This document shows positions 1-10,785 of a stretch of DNA of 64,000 nt, in pieces; positions within the stretch are counted from its first letter, which is position 1, and every line of letters begins with the position of its first letter. A model generated the notes under the pieces. That model was not told the origin of the DNA. It made no database searches and was given only the letters and a program-made list of their open reading frames with translations. The stretch is from Trichobilharzia regenti (lineage: Eukaryota; Platyhelminthes; Trematoda; Strigeidida; Schistosomatidae), in NCBI GenBank assembly GCA_944472135.2, contig OX235267.1:18397452-18461451 (forward strand), given 5' to 3'. Position numbers and translations under genes: made by a program.

Positions 1-3
1 CAA

Positions 4-1118
4 CTTCATCGACTTTGAAAAGGCTTTCGACAGCGCAGTGTCGATCAAGAGGTGATTTGGCAACTACTTCGCTACTACGGGGTCCCATCGACAATTATAC
101 ATCTCATCCAACAGTTATACGACAATGCTGCATGCCAAGTAATCCACAACGGGAAACTTACGGAAGCCTTTGAAGTGAGGACGGGAGTGAGGCAAGGCTG
201 TCTACTATCACCAATGATCTTCCTGATTGCAATTGATTGGATAATGCGACAGACGACGGCAACCAACGAGGGAACAGGCATAAAATGGACTGACACAAAA
301 GACTTGGAGGATCTGGATTTCGTCGATGATATATGTCTGATTTCTCACAAACTGGAAGATATGCAAGTGAAAAGTAACAAGTTGACGGTAGACGAAGCAT
401 CAAAGATAGGACTTCACGTGAACATAGATAAAACAGAGGTGATGAAGATTCCTAACCAACATCAACAGCAACAACAACAGACAACAATCAGCATAAGTGA
501 GAAGAACCTGAAAGAACCAGCCTCCTTCACCTACCTGGGAAGCATCGTCTCAACTACAGGCTGAAATGACGAGGATATCAAAGCCAGAATCGGAAAAGCA
601 AGACAAGCTTTCATTACTCTCAAATCTGTGTGGAGGTCAACAGCACTCAGCATCAAAAATAAGATCCGGATTTTCAACTCCAATGTGAAGTCAGTGCTAC
701 AATACGGATCAGAGAATTGGCGAGTCATAAAGAGCATCTCAAACAAACTTCAGACCTTCATTAACAGCTTACTGTCTTCGCTCAATACTCAAGATCAGAT
801 GGCCAGAATAGATCAGCAACAGGGATCTCTGGGAGCGAACCAATCCAACAGGGACCGATTGTGAAACAAATAGGCAGGAAGAAATGGAGATGGATTGGCC
901 ATACGCTGAGGAAACCATCGAGTGACATCACTAGACAAGCCCTCGAGTGGAACCCGAAACGGAAACGGCCAGTTGGTCGTCCAAGGGTGACTTGGAGGAG
1001 GTCATGCGAGGAGGAGATGAAAGCATGTGGGCAGACTTGGAGCGGAGTGAAAAAGTTGTCGGAAAACCGAAGGGAATGGAGGTGCACAGCTGAAGCCCTA
1101 TGTTCCTCTAGGAACTAA
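4..1118 (+). pseudogene. RTE-like LINE reverse transcriptase, 3' part, decayed
   Basis: C-terminal half of a non-LTR retrotransposon reverse transcriptase, cut by the window edge. Readable blocks in order: a KAFDS motif at the start, a GVRQGCLLSP block near 183-210, the catalytic block near 325-345 that reads FVDD where F/YADD is usual, a TYLGS block near 530, and a C-terminal GHTLRK...GRPRVTWRR region (about 895-1000) typical of RTE-clade elements. A glutamine run lies near 457-483. Breaks: a frameshift near 45-55, a TGA stop at 562-564 and a further frame change near 860. The A-to-V change in the active site and the stops make it inactive. RTE clade is inferred from the C-terminal motif; SR2-like is possible. 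Confidence 0.8.
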
Positions 1119-1155
1119 AGGACACAATAATAAAATAATAATAATATAATACCGG
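1119..1155 (+). repeat. AAT-rich microsatellite tail of the RTE-like LINE
   Basis: Imperfect AATAAT repeats directly after the reverse transcriptase stop. Such short repeats are the usual 3' terminus of RTE and CR1 LINEs, so this marks the 3' end of the upstream element. Confidence 0.6.
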
Positions 1156-1205
1156 ATAATGCACAGATCAGTAAGGTCAAAAGCACTCTTCTGAATGCAT
1201 GCTCT

Positions 1206-2146
1206 ATGAGTAACGTCCCATGCAGCTGCCGTCGACAAAGAAAGTCTCAGAAAAACAAATCTTGCCCACTTCTGTTGAAATTTGACTCGTCCTCTAATGC
1301 TGACATCTTTTACAGTAGGCAAACACTACTAAAAAATACGCGTTACCACATGATTAAGTTAGCTCGTGACAAAACGCCTATCCAAAGAATGACTTATATG
1401 ACCGATTCTAAAACCATGAATTCCAGCTCCTCTACAACACCCCTGAGTACCCACAATTCTGTTGAGGTAGAGCGAAGGGGTGTGAACCTTTCTGTACAAA
1501 GCACATCGCATTCGGAAACAAACTTTCGTGAAAATATAAGGTCCGAAAATGATTCGGTGCATAACCGTAGACTAAGAAGGAAATCCACCGTAGATATAGA
1601 CTCCTCTATTAACGATCCCTGTACCCGGTGACAAACTGCAGTACATCACACCCAGTATTCTCCATCACAAGCAGTCTTAATTCCACGAAGTTGAAAAGTG
1701 GGGCTACCAGTTCGTCCACAAAGACAATGCACCATAAGATACTATTGCCACACACTAATTCAGATGCTCACTGTTCGAGAACACACCTCTCTCCAGAAAC
1801 AAATACTCACAAAGCCGAAAGGGATAAAAAACGTAAAACACAACCCGAACCTCGTAGCCACCTTTCCAAAAAAGTAAACCCTCGCACCACTATAAACCAA
1901 AAGATTGATACACTTAACTATAGGACATCGAATAGTAGTGACGTAAATCGCAACAATTCGAGTCACTTAAGCTTGCTTGGTAGGCCACCTCCACCTATTT
2001 ACATGCCCATACTCAACGGAACTGGCCATCCAGCGATCAGCGCTTTTACTGAAACGACATTACCACTTTTTATTCTGGTTCACAACATGACCTCAAACAT
2101 ACTACAAATGCTCACCACTCTCCACGGGTTTCGTCCCCCAATATAG
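1206..2146 (+). pseudogene. CR1-A ORF1 (nucleic-acid-binding type), frameshifted
   Basis: First ORF of CR1-A. It opens with a Cys-containing basic block (SNVPCSCRRQRKSQKNKSC) and an LARDKTPIQR segment. Both have clear counterparts in CR1-B on the other strand (about 35277-35090), so this is a shared ORF1 domain, probably the RRM-like nucleic-acid-binding part of CR1 ORF1 proteins. The rest is Ser/Thr/Asn-rich and low in complexity. One frame runs 1206-1631 and continues shifted as 1628-2146, so it is broken once. A true N-terminus upstream of 1206 is not readable. Function is inferred from position and the match to CR1-B. Confidence 0.6.
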
Positions 2147-2148
2147 AT

Positions 2149-2372
2149 ATGATAGCTCATAGAGCAATGCCTAATTACTGCCTACAGCTCAACTTACATG
2201 ACTCAGACAATTCTCTTCTTCGTCAAAAACCCTCTATACACTTTTCTTCTCATAGCCAATATTCTTTACGTCCGAACGTACTTGAACACGGAAATATAAC
2301 TGACCCCCTCCATATTTCTAGATTTCATAAGGCATCTACAGACATAGAGAGTTCATTGTCGTCAGAGGACAC
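2149..2372 (+). pseudogene. CR1-A ORF2, N-terminal segment cut by E1
   Basis: An ATG three bases after the ORF1 stop opens a frame of 75 codons, polar and without a recognised domain. It reaches the E1 insertion point at 2372 and continues in the same frame at 6334 into the endonuclease start, once E1 and one GACAC duplication are removed. The ORF1/ORF2 spacing fits a bicistronic LINE. Whether translation starts here or at the later Met at 6335 cannot be decided. Confidence 0.55.
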
Positions 2373-2729
2373 TGTCATGGAGTTGAAGATTGAACGATCA
2401 ATTCTTGGTTGATTGCTTAAAATCAACTTCCCCAATTTTCGCGGAGGCATCAATACGACAGTCATCGTCTCATCGGTCGCTGTTCAGAAAGAAGAGTGAA
2501 ACATCGTCAGAAGTAATACAACGATTTATTATTGTAATATTTGTTCACAGACCTTAGTTCACTTATTCTTTTTATATGTTGGTGTAACAATAAAGAAATC
2601 TCAAGCGGCAGATCGGTGTTTTGGTTTTTTCGTCCGTTATAACTAAGCGTTTCTGAAATCTTCGAAGAACAGCGTGGGCCCGAGCGTAGCGAGAGCTGGG
2701 CATTAACGGTTTATGAGACGTGATTGACA
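2373..2729 (+). repeat. E1 5' LTR
   Basis: 357 bp, begins TGTCA and ends TGACA, the short inverted termini of this family. It contains a TTTTTATATG stretch and an AATAAA polyadenylation signal (in AACAATAAAG) near the middle, as in the other 18 LTR copies of the window. Confidence 0.93.
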
Positions 2730-2873
2730 GTTTCTGACGATAGAAACAGATCTGGCGGATTCAAACAGTTGGTGAAAGTTTGGATAGTCGCCGTTCATTT
2801 CTCCTGGTGCCGGTCAAGTCCTCTTTGAACAAGCAATATCTGGAACTTTTTTGGAATTGGGTCAAGTTCAACA

Positions 2874-4820
2874 ATGCCTGGGTCAAAGAAGGGACAGAGT
2901 GTCTTGGATGCAAACAGGAAAGTAAGTCATGGTGACTTGTCTGTTAATTGTAACGATGTGTCTGATGTTAAGCATGACATGGTTGATGTTACTGTTTCGC
3001 CGTTCAGGGATAATAGGAACATCAAACTCCCTAAATTTGAACCACGGTGTTTTGATGGAAACCCGGCTGATTATTTACAATTTGTAAAGGAGTTTGAGAT
3101 CATGTTGAGTGGTTTTTATTAAATGATGAATTGAAGTTAATGTATTTGATGAGATATTGCACTGGAGATGCTGCAAGAGCTATACAGTGTTGTAAGTTTA
3201 TGAAGCCAAAAGAGGGCTACTACGAGGCTATGAGCATATTACGTCAAAGGTTTGGAAGACCTTCGATGATTGCAGGGAAATTATTCGAGGCTGTTAAGGG
3301 TAATGGTGGTCAATTACAGGATGACTCCCAGGCACTCACTGAGTTTTTAGATAATTTGCTAATTTACAAGAATGGAATGATTTCGATGAATCGCATGAGT
3401 GACCTCAACTCGAGTTTTATACTAGAAGTAATAGCAAGACGTCTACCTACTCGACTGCAAAGGAAGTGGGTGAAGATGAGCTCCCGTATGGAGGATGAGG
3501 GTATCGAGCCAAAGTTTGATGATATCCTGAAACTGGTAAATACTAGTGTCAATCAATCTATGAGCAAGTTTTCCAGTCTATTAGATCTCACCCCTAGAAT
3601 AGAGCAGTCTGAGATCAAAATGCAATCATTGATGACGAGTAGGCCTCAGAGAGGTGGATATCGAGAAGGCTCCATGATGTCTAGTAATGCATATAGACCT
3701 AGTGAGTGTAACAGGTTTCGTAGTACATCCTCAACAGATAAGTTACAAGATGCAAGACAAACACGGTTGTGTTTACACGTTGCAAGAGGTGCATACAGAA
3801 GTGAACTGTGAACCAGTGAGCAAGTTCAGTGATAAGCTAAATGTAAACTCCAGGTCTGACTCCGAATTGTGTGACGATAACGGTGTGAAGAAGTCTGTAG
3901 TTGCAACTGGTAAGCCGTTGTTGAATAGAGTGTCACAGAATAGAGTTACTGCTTCAGAGTGCAGTTCTGACTCCACAAGTTTACAAGGTATAACTAGTCA
4001 GAGTGAAGATATAAAACCTTTATGATTTGTGAGGAGGAACCAAAATTGTCTACTTCTGTTATTAAAGAGTTTGAAAATGATGAAGTTGACGGTAAAGTGA
4101 ATATTCGTGATAATGATCATGATACTTCACAGTTGTCTTTGGTTGATCATTATGATATGAGGGATATGCCTACTACTGCTAAGTTAAATAAAGGTTCTGT
4201 ACAACTACAACGTGAAGTAGAATTGAACGCAGATGCAGTTCCAGAAGGTGTGCATACTTGTGAGACAGTCAGTGTAATTGATCAGCGTGTAGCCCACCTA
4301 TCATCAGATGATAGTGCTAAACCCGAACTAGTAGTGAAAGACAGCAGTGGTGGTAATCTTGCAGTTGGACAACTATCTGAAGCCGAACAAGAACAGCTTC
4401 TGATCCACCGCTAAGTTCATCACCTTGTGTCACTCAGTCATCGTTGGTGTTTTCATCCACAATGAAACAGATGCCCATCAACTCAAGTATCTTCTGCAAT
4501 GACTATGTAGTATCAGTTCGTTTGAAAGGACGAATATCAATGGTCAGTTTAGTGAGAATAAGCCAAGTGTAAACGAGAGAGTAATTGTTAAATTGACTTG
4601 CACGAATAAAGGCATTTCTAGTTTCAAGTTACTATTTGAATGTTATTATCTTTGGTGTAAATTACTCTGTTTCTACACTTGGTTGATGAGATATGTCGTG
4701 TGTTTGTTCGTCATCTATATTCTACGATACAATGACATGGGCGTGTTGCCGTTCAGATTTGAGGATATAGCTGATAGAAGGAAGTCAGCAAATGAACTCT
4801 GCGACGATTTTCCAACCTAG
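2874..4820 (+). pseudogene. E1 gag-fusion gene, broken
   Basis: BEL/Pao Gag (DUF1759-like) starting MPGSKKGQS at 2874, with the family block LPKFEPRCFDGNPADYLQF near 3030-3090. A 1-base deletion at about 3110-3120 gives a stop (GFY*), and the frame is recovered at 3131-3811. Downstream, in shifting frames to 4820, follows an acidic Ser-rich region and then a segment related to the RNase H-integrase linker of E5 (about 4593-4800), ending in the same DDFPT C-terminus as E5 pol. Zinc-knuckle ligands are mostly replaced, as in E3. The early frameshift is shared with E4, so it predates the insertion of at least one of them. Gag would form the particle; this copy cannot encode it. Confidence 0.85.
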
Positions 4821-4823
4821 GGC

Positions 4824-5290
4824 GTCAACCTGAGAAGGGTTGTAGGCGTACTGCTGTAAGTCCTACAGTTCTTCAAAGGGTAGCGCATCAATGAGCAGTC
4901 CAATGTGCTTGGTGTATGATTTTGTACATATGTTCATATTGTATATACTGAATTGATATCATCTGTCATCTAGCTGTTGGTAATTCTGTTTGTGTCCGGA
5001 CGACTTCCACTTGGATCATCAACCTGAGAAGGAATGTAGGCGTACTGCTGTAAGTCCTACAGTTCTTCAAGGGTAGTTTGTCGTGTCAGAATCCACAACA
5101 TTTGATGTGTTGATTGTACATATGTTTGTGTTAAATATTTGTGTGAGTTCCAATTGATGTAATTGTTGGTTAATCTTGTTTGTGTCCGGACATTCCACAA
5201 ATTACAATCGTCAACCTGAGAAGGGTTGTAGGCGTACTGGTGTAAGTCCTGCAATTCTTCAAAGGAATTCCACCAAGACATGATCGGCGA
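4824..5290 (+). repeat. E1 3' region: three direct repeats of about 193 bp
   Basis: A 50-60 bp motif beginning (G/A)TCAACCTGAGAAGG recurs at 4824, 5018 and 5210 (spacing 194 and 192), each followed by TGTACATATG-like and GTGTCCGGAC-like segments. In repeats 1 and 3 CAACC and GGTTG flank a 7-base loop, and GTAGG/CCTAC can pair just downstream. The same repeats occur in E2 (three), E3 (two), E4 (reduced) and the autonomous E5 (three). Confidence 0.85.
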
Positions 5291-5299
5291 GGTTGTTTG

Positions 5300-5930
5300 T
5301 ACTATTTGTATATACGTGTGGTGTGTCATATCAATTGGTGTATTTTGGATTCATTGTGTTTACTTGTTGTTTTCGTACCTTGTTGTTATTGCGTAATTTT
5401 GTTAAAATTTTCGTCGTGATTACTTCTGAAGTTGTTTCGAGTCTTCTACATCCATGAATGAATTGATTGATGTTAAGGACAGCAGATGGGTCGTATACGC
5501 CGGGGAGGCTAGGCTATTGCTGAGAATGAAATGCACACGGAGATAATTGTTAGCTGCGGTCCGACACGCCGGGGAGAAAGAGTGTAAACGACTGAGGCTC
5601 GCATGCGTCACCGCTACTAGAACTGAGGCAGAATGAGTGACAAGCGATTTCAGTGGTAATTGGTAGTGAGTAGATAAGAGGATGTGCGTAGAGTATCATG
5701 GGTTGGTTCTATGGTCACGTTGCATTCTGCAAGAGTCATTCTAGTAAGTGGCGATTGTGTTGCAAGATGTCAAGAGGAGGTCTCTGTCTGGAGGCGCAGG
5801 TCGTCATTGATGTGTGAGATTGTGCTGTGGGTATGCTTGTGGTGTGTTGGCTTTTCTGTTTGTTTTCCATTTCAGCTCTGTCCGTGTGACCCAGGTTCTC
5901 GCAATGGCATCCAAGTCAACGTGCATTGGT
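5300..5930 (+). other. E1 3' untranslated region, non-coding
   Basis: Follows the direct repeats and is conserved nearly base for base in E2, E3, E4 and E5. It has two CGCCGGGGAG motifs (near 5500 and 5568) and an 83-codon open frame (5684-5935) with a hydrophobic Cys/Trp-rich stretch. The N-terminal half of that frame is not kept in E5, so I do not call it a gene. Confidence 0.6.
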
Positions 5931-5931
5931 C

Positions 5932-5971
5932 GTGAAGGAAAAAAGGGTTGGATCCCTTTTTTGCCGGGGAG
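5932..5971 (+). promoter_or_regulatory. E1 polypurine tract and hairpin next to 3' LTR
   Basis: A purine run GAAGGAAAAAAGGG is followed by a perfect 9 bp hairpin (5939-5947 with 5954-5962, loop TTGGAT) and then GCCGGGGAG directly against the 3' LTR. The purine-rich bases next to the LTR fit the priming site for plus-strand DNA. The hairpin is also perfect in E5. Confidence 0.6.
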
Positions 5972-6328
5972 TGTCAATGGAGTTGAAGATTGAACGATCA
6001 ATTCTTGGTTGTTTGCTCAAAATCAACTTCCCCAATTTTCGCGGAGGCATCAATACGACAGTCATCGTCTCATCGGTCGCTGTTCAGAAAGAAGAGTGAA
6101 ACATCGTCAGAAGTAATATTATGATTTATTATTGTAATATTTGTTCACAGACCTTAGTTCATATATTCTTTTTATATGTTGGTGTAACAATAAAGAAATC
6201 TCAAGCGGCCAATCGGTGTTTTGGTTTTTCGTCCGTTATAACTACGCGTTTCTGAAAACTTCAAGGAACAGCGTGGGCCCGAGCGTAGCAAGAGCTGGGC
6301 ATTAACGGTTTATGAGACGTGATTTACA
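5972..6328 (+). repeat. E1 3' LTR
   Basis: 357 bp, TGTCA start. It ends in TTTACA (one base off TTGACA), a private change that reappears in four internal LTRs of the tandem array. It is followed by the GACAC duplication. Confidence 0.93.
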
Positions 6329-6334
6329 GACACT

Positions 6335-7842
6335 ATGATTGAAACTCATCACAAGCTACTTCAAGACATGGCTAAAATCTTAAGATATGACTCGGCTAAT
6401 CTTAACATAGTCCTTATTAATGCCAGGTCAGCTGTAAACAAAATGGCATACATCCAATCCCTACTACTGATTAGCCAACCTACAGCACTAATGATCACTG
6501 AAGGCTGGTGCACAAGTAAAATAAATGATGATTTCTTTCACTGCGAAGGCTACTCATATTTTAGGAAGAACAGATCAGTCGGGCAGGGTGGAGGATGAAT
6601 TATCTATGTTAAATCTGACTGCAGAGCTGTGCACTATGATGACCCCAACCTGGATATATGCGATACATTATGGGTGACACTCTACATAAACAAACGGCAA
6701 ACCCTACTATTAGGTTGCATCTATCGCCCACCCAACCACGACAGTGAACTGCTAAGCCAGATAACTGCAGCCTTCCATTACACTTCGAAATTAAACTTTA
6801 CTTATAAAGTGATTGGAGGTGATTTTAACATGCCAGAAGTTTCATGGGAGCCCATCAGTGCTCCTCCCCGCTACAGCAAATTCTTAGATGCAGTTGAGTT
6901 ATATGGGTGGACACAAAGTATTCTAAGGCCCACCCGAAACCAAAATATACTGGACTTGGTTTTCTTGAAAAACATCGCCTTATCTACCACAGACATCAGC
7001 CAACCATTTCCTGGTAGTGACCACAACACCGTAATCTGCGCCCTTGATACCAAGCTCCACTCATCAAAACGCTCTACCCTGAGCAAGACATTCATGTGCT
7101 TCGGAAAAGCTAGGTGGGACGTATCTAACTCCTTCATTAGAAGCTTAGACTGGGATCTTTTCTTTTCTAATAGCAACCTAGACAATATCCTACTAGCCTT
7201 CTACCAGAATGTATCTATTTGCTTTGATAATCTTGTTCCTAAATGTAAAGAGAACCCAAAAGACGACATAAAGAATTTCACTCCTATAAAAGTAAAGGCT
7301 AAGCTGCGAAAGCTGTACCGACAGTACCACAGAGAAAACGACTTCTCATGTCTTCTAAATATACAGAACATTTACCTAGCTTTGAAAGAAAATAACGACA
7401 AAGCCCTACTCAGACAAGAACATGCAGCTCTTAAAGATAGCTCTAAACACACTGTAATCTGTAGGCTTTATCGCAAAAGGTTAAACTCCCGTAAAACGGA
7501 CATACAATTCATTTTAGAAAATGGTGAAATTGCTAGTGACCCCAAAATAACTTGTGAGCTTCTAAACTCCTATTTCTCACAGTCATATACCTACGATGAT
7601 AATACGTTGCCACAACCTCTATTTCCTGTACGTTCACAAAAGACCTTAGAAATTATCAGCTTTTATCCAGATAATATTAAGAAAGCAATCACTTATCTTA
7701 AAAGTTCAAACAACCCAGGTCCTGATATGATTCCCTCAACTTTTTTAAAATACGGTGGCGAAGACATTCCTTTTCTCCTTCTTAAATTGTTTTCTACCTC
7801 TCTATCAACTGGAACATATCCAGAGGCATGGAAAACCGCGCA
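6335..7842 (+). pseudogene. CR1-A ORF2 endonuclease and RT N-part, array copy 1
   Basis: Apurinic-type endonuclease of a CR1-like LINE followed by the start of the reverse transcriptase. Visible motifs: NIVLINARS, ITEGWCTS, GCIYRPPNHD, GGDFNMPEVSW, a LDLVF segment and PGSDHNTVI, then the RT entry PGPDMIPSTFLK and GTYPEAWKTA. A TGA stop at 6596-6598 interrupts the endonuclease after GQGGG and is present in all five copies, so it predates the amplification. From 6629 the frame is open to the solo LTR. The 410-codon reading to 7861 includes LTR bases. Copy 1 differs from the others at three residues (SYF for SFF, KRQ for KQQ, RPTR for RSTR). Confidence 0.85.
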
Positions 7843-8197
7843 TGTCAGTCACGTCTCGTAAACCGTTAATTCCCAGCTCTTGCTACGCTCGGGCCCACGC
7901 TGTTCCTTGAAGATTTCAGAAACGCTTAGTAATAACGGACGAAAAACCAAAACACCGATTGGCCGCTTGGGAATTCTTTATTGTAACACCAACATAAAAA
8001 ATATTTCTATTAAGGTCTGTGAACAAATGTTATAATAATAAATCACAAGATTACTTCTGATGGTTGTCTCCTGACTTCTTTCTGAACAGCGACCGATGAG
8101 ACGATGACTGTCGTATTGATGCCTCCGCGAAAATTGGGGAAGTTGATTTTGAGCAAACAACCAAGAATTGATCGTTCAATCTTCAACTCCATTGACA
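7843..8197 (-). repeat. Solo LTR (antisense), array copy 1
   Basis: 355 bp LTR of the E1-E5 family in reverse orientation, TGTCA to TGACA, inserted in the CR1-A RT. Flanks read GCGCA and ACGCA, a target duplication with four of five bases matching. No internal element sequence is present, so it is a solo LTR left by LTR-LTR recombination. It was in place before the array formed, since all five units carry it at the same base. Confidence 0.92.
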
Positions 8198-8377
8198 ACG
8201 CACATTACCCCTAGATACAAGTCAGGCTCCTGTTCAAGTGTCATGAGTTACAGACCCATTAACCTAACTTCTGTTATTTAAAGGGTTCTGGAAAAGATCG
8301 TGAAAAGTGCCATTTTTGACTTCCTCTCTCAAGAGAAACTTATCACTCCTTATCAACATGGTTTCATGAAGTCACGT
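8198..8377 (+). pseudogene. CR1-A RT piece between two LTRs, array copy 1
   Basis: 180 bp of RT (YKSGS...MSYRPINLTSVI, then VLEKIVKSAIFDFLSQEKLI and QHGFMKSR) that joins in frame to 7842 once the solo LTR is removed. A TAA stop at 8278-8280 sits in VI*RVLEK. The sequence resumes at 25185 after the E2 complex. Confidence 0.85.
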
Positions 8378-8735
8378 TGTCAATGGAGTTGGAGATTGAA
8401 CGATCAATTCTTGGTTGTTTGCTCAAAATCAACTTCCCCAATTTTCGCGGAGGCATCAATACGACAGTCATCGTCTCATCGGTCGCTGTTCAGAGAGAAG
8501 AGTGAAACATCGTCAGAAGTAATATTATGATTTATTATTGTAATATTTGTTCACAGACCTTAGTTCACTTATTCTTTTTATATGTTGGTGTAACAATAAA
8601 GAAATCTCAAGCGGCCAATCGGTGTTTTGGCTTTTTCGTCCGTTATAACTACGCGTTTCTGAAAACTTCAAGGAACAGCGTGGGCCCGAGCGTAGCAAGA
8701 GCTGGGCATTAACGGTTTATGAGACGTGATTTACA
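8378..8735 (+). repeat. Hybrid LTR joining array units 1 and 2
   Basis: 358 bp. The left flank CACGT is that of E2 and the right flank GACAC that of E1. It starts with the E2 variant GGAGATTG, but from mid-LTR on (GAGTGAAACATC, TTCACAGACC, AAATCTCAAG) it carries E1 3' LTR bases, so the switch point is early. Confidence 0.9.
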
Positions 8736-8741
8736 GACACT

Positions 8742-10250
8742 ATGATTGAAACTCATCACAAGCTACTTCAAGACATGGCTAAAATCTTAAGATATGACTC
8801 GGCTAATCTTAACATAGTCCTTATTAATGCCAGGTCAGCTGTAAACAAAATGGCATACATCCAATCCCTACTACTGATTAGCCAACCTACAGCACTAATG
8901 ATCACTGAAGGCTGGTGCACAAGTAAAATAAATGATGATTTCTTTCACTGCGAAGGCTACTCATTTTTTAGGAAGAACAGATCAGTCGGGCAGGGTGGAG
9001 GATGAATTATCTATGTTAAATCTGACTGCAGAGCTGTGCACTATGATGACCCCAACCTGGATATATGCGATACATTATGGGTGACACTCTACATAAATAA
9101 ACAGCAAACCCTACTATTAGGTTGCATCTATCGCCCACCCAACCACGACAGTGAACTGCTAAGCCAGATAACTGCAGCCTTCCATTACACTTCGAAATTA
9201 AACTTTACTTATAAAGTGGATTGGAGGTGATTTTAACATGCCAGAAGTTTCATGGGAGCCCATCAGTGCTCCTCCCCGCTACAGCAAATTCTTAGATGCA
9301 GTTGAGTTATATGGGTGGACACAAAGTATTCTAAGGTCCACCCGAAACCAAAATATACTGGACTTGGTTTTCTTGAAAAACATCGCCTTATCTACCACAG
9401 ACATCAGCCAACCATTTCCTGGTAGTGACCACAACACCGTAATCTGCGCCCTTGATACCAAGCTCCACTCATCAAAACGCTCTACCCTGAGCAAGACATT
9501 CATGTGCTTCGGAAAAGCTAGGTGGGACGTATCTAACTCCTTCATTAGAAGCTTAGACTGGGATCTTTTCTTTTCTAATAGCAACCTAGACAATATCCTA
9601 CTAGCCTTCTACCAGAATGTATCTATTTGCTTTGATAATCTTGTTCCTAAATGTAAAGAGAACCCAAAAGACGACATAAAGAATTTCACTCCTATAAAAG
9701 TAAAGGCTAAGCTGCGAAAGCTGTACCGACAGTACCACAGAGAAAACGACTTCTCATGTCTTCTAAATATACAGAACATTTACCTAGCTTTGAAAGAAAA
9801 TAACGACAAAGCCCTACTCAGACAAGAACATGCAGCTCTTAAAGATAGCTCTAAACACACTGTAATCTGTAGGCTTTATCGCAAAAGGTTAAACTCCCGT
9901 AAAACGGACATACAATTCATTTTAGAAAATGGTGAAATTGCTAGTGACCCCAAAATAACTTGTGAGCTTCTAAACTCCTATTTCTCACAGTCATATACCT
10001 ACGATGATAATACGTTGCCACAACCTCTATTTCCTGTACGTTCACAAAAGACCTTAGAAATTATCAGCTTTTATCCAGATAATATTAAGAAAGCAATCAC
10101 TTATCTTAAAAGTTCAAACAACCCAGGTCCTGATATGATTCCCTCAACTTTTTTAAAATACGGTGGCGAAGACATTCCTTTTCTCCTTCTTAAATTGTTT
10201 TCTACCTCTCTATCAACTGGAACATATCCAGAGGCATGGAAAACCGCGCA
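8742..10250 (+). pseudogene. CR1-A ORF2 endonuclease and RT N-part, array copy 2
   Basis: Same content as copy 1, with the shared TGA after GQGGG and an extra G near 9218 (GTGGATTGG for GTGATTGG) that shifts the frame after FTYKV. The frame is recovered at 9238. It keeps HYDD like copy 1 but SFF, KQQ and RSTR like copies 3-5. Confidence 0.85.
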
Positions 10251-10605
10251 TGTCAGTCACGTCTCGTAAACCGTTAATTCCCAGCTCTTGCTACGCTCGG
10301 GCCCACGCTGTTCCTTGAAGATTTCAGAAACGCTTAGTAATAACGGACGAAAAACCAAAACACCGATTGGCCGCTTGGGAATTCTTTATTGTAACACCAA
10401 CATAAAAAATATTTCTATTAAGGTCTGTGAACAAATGTTATAATAATAAATCACAAGATTACTTCTGATGGTTGTCTCCTGACTTCTTTCTGAACAGCGA
10501 CCGATGAGACGATGACTGTCGTATTGATGCCTCCGCGAAAATTGGGGAAGTTGATTTTGAGCAAACAACCAAGAATTGATCGTTCAATCTTCAACTCCAT
10601 TGACA
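10251..10605 (-). repeat. Solo LTR (antisense), array copy 2
   Basis: 355 bp, same position and flanks as in unit 1. It has the ATTTCTATTAAGG variant shared by units 1-3. Confidence 0.92.
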
Positions 10606-10785
10606 ACGCACATTACCCCTAGATACAAGTCAGGCTCCTGTTCAAGTGTCATGAGTTACAGACCCATTAACCTAACTTCTGTTATTTAAAGGGTTCTGGA
10701 AAAGATCGTGAAAAGTGCCATTTTTGACTTCCTCTCTCAAGAGAAACTTATCACTCCTTATCAACATGGTTTCATGAAGTCACGT
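10606..10785 (+). pseudogene. CR1-A RT piece, array copy 2
   Basis: The 180 bp RT piece with the same internal TAA as copy 1, between an antisense and a sense LTR. Confidence 0.85.

Larger units (their letters stand above)
2368..6333 (+). mobile_element. E1: non-autonomous BEL/Pao LTR element, complete with target duplication
   Basis: LTR element at 2373-6328 flanked by a perfect 5 bp duplication GACAC (2368-2372 and 6329-6333), inserted in CR1-A ORF2. Both LTRs are 357 bp. I count about 15 substitutions and two single-base indels between them (4-5%), making it the oldest of the dated pairs here. Inside are a broken gag, a fused tail segment and a long non-coding 3' region with 3 direct repeats. 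No protease, RT, RNase H or integrase is present, so it needed enzymes from another element. Confidence 0.92.

Noticed and set aside
2730..2760. CTGACGA followed by GAAAC just after the 5' LTR, like part of a hammerhead ribozyme core.
   Set aside because: Only two bases lie between the two blocks, leaving no stem II, and the sequence is changed in E5 (CTGACGGAGAAC). It is better described as a small GTTTCT/AGAAAC hairpin.
2730..2790. A primer binding site for a tRNA after the 5' LTR (TGGCGGATTCAAAC).
   Set aside because: It lies about 20 bases from the LTR and is not kept in E5; without tRNA sequences I cannot support it.
6871..7185. 104-codon antisense frame repeated in all five array units.
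   Set aside because: It is the shadow of the CR1-A endonuclease/RT frame; repetition is due to the array.
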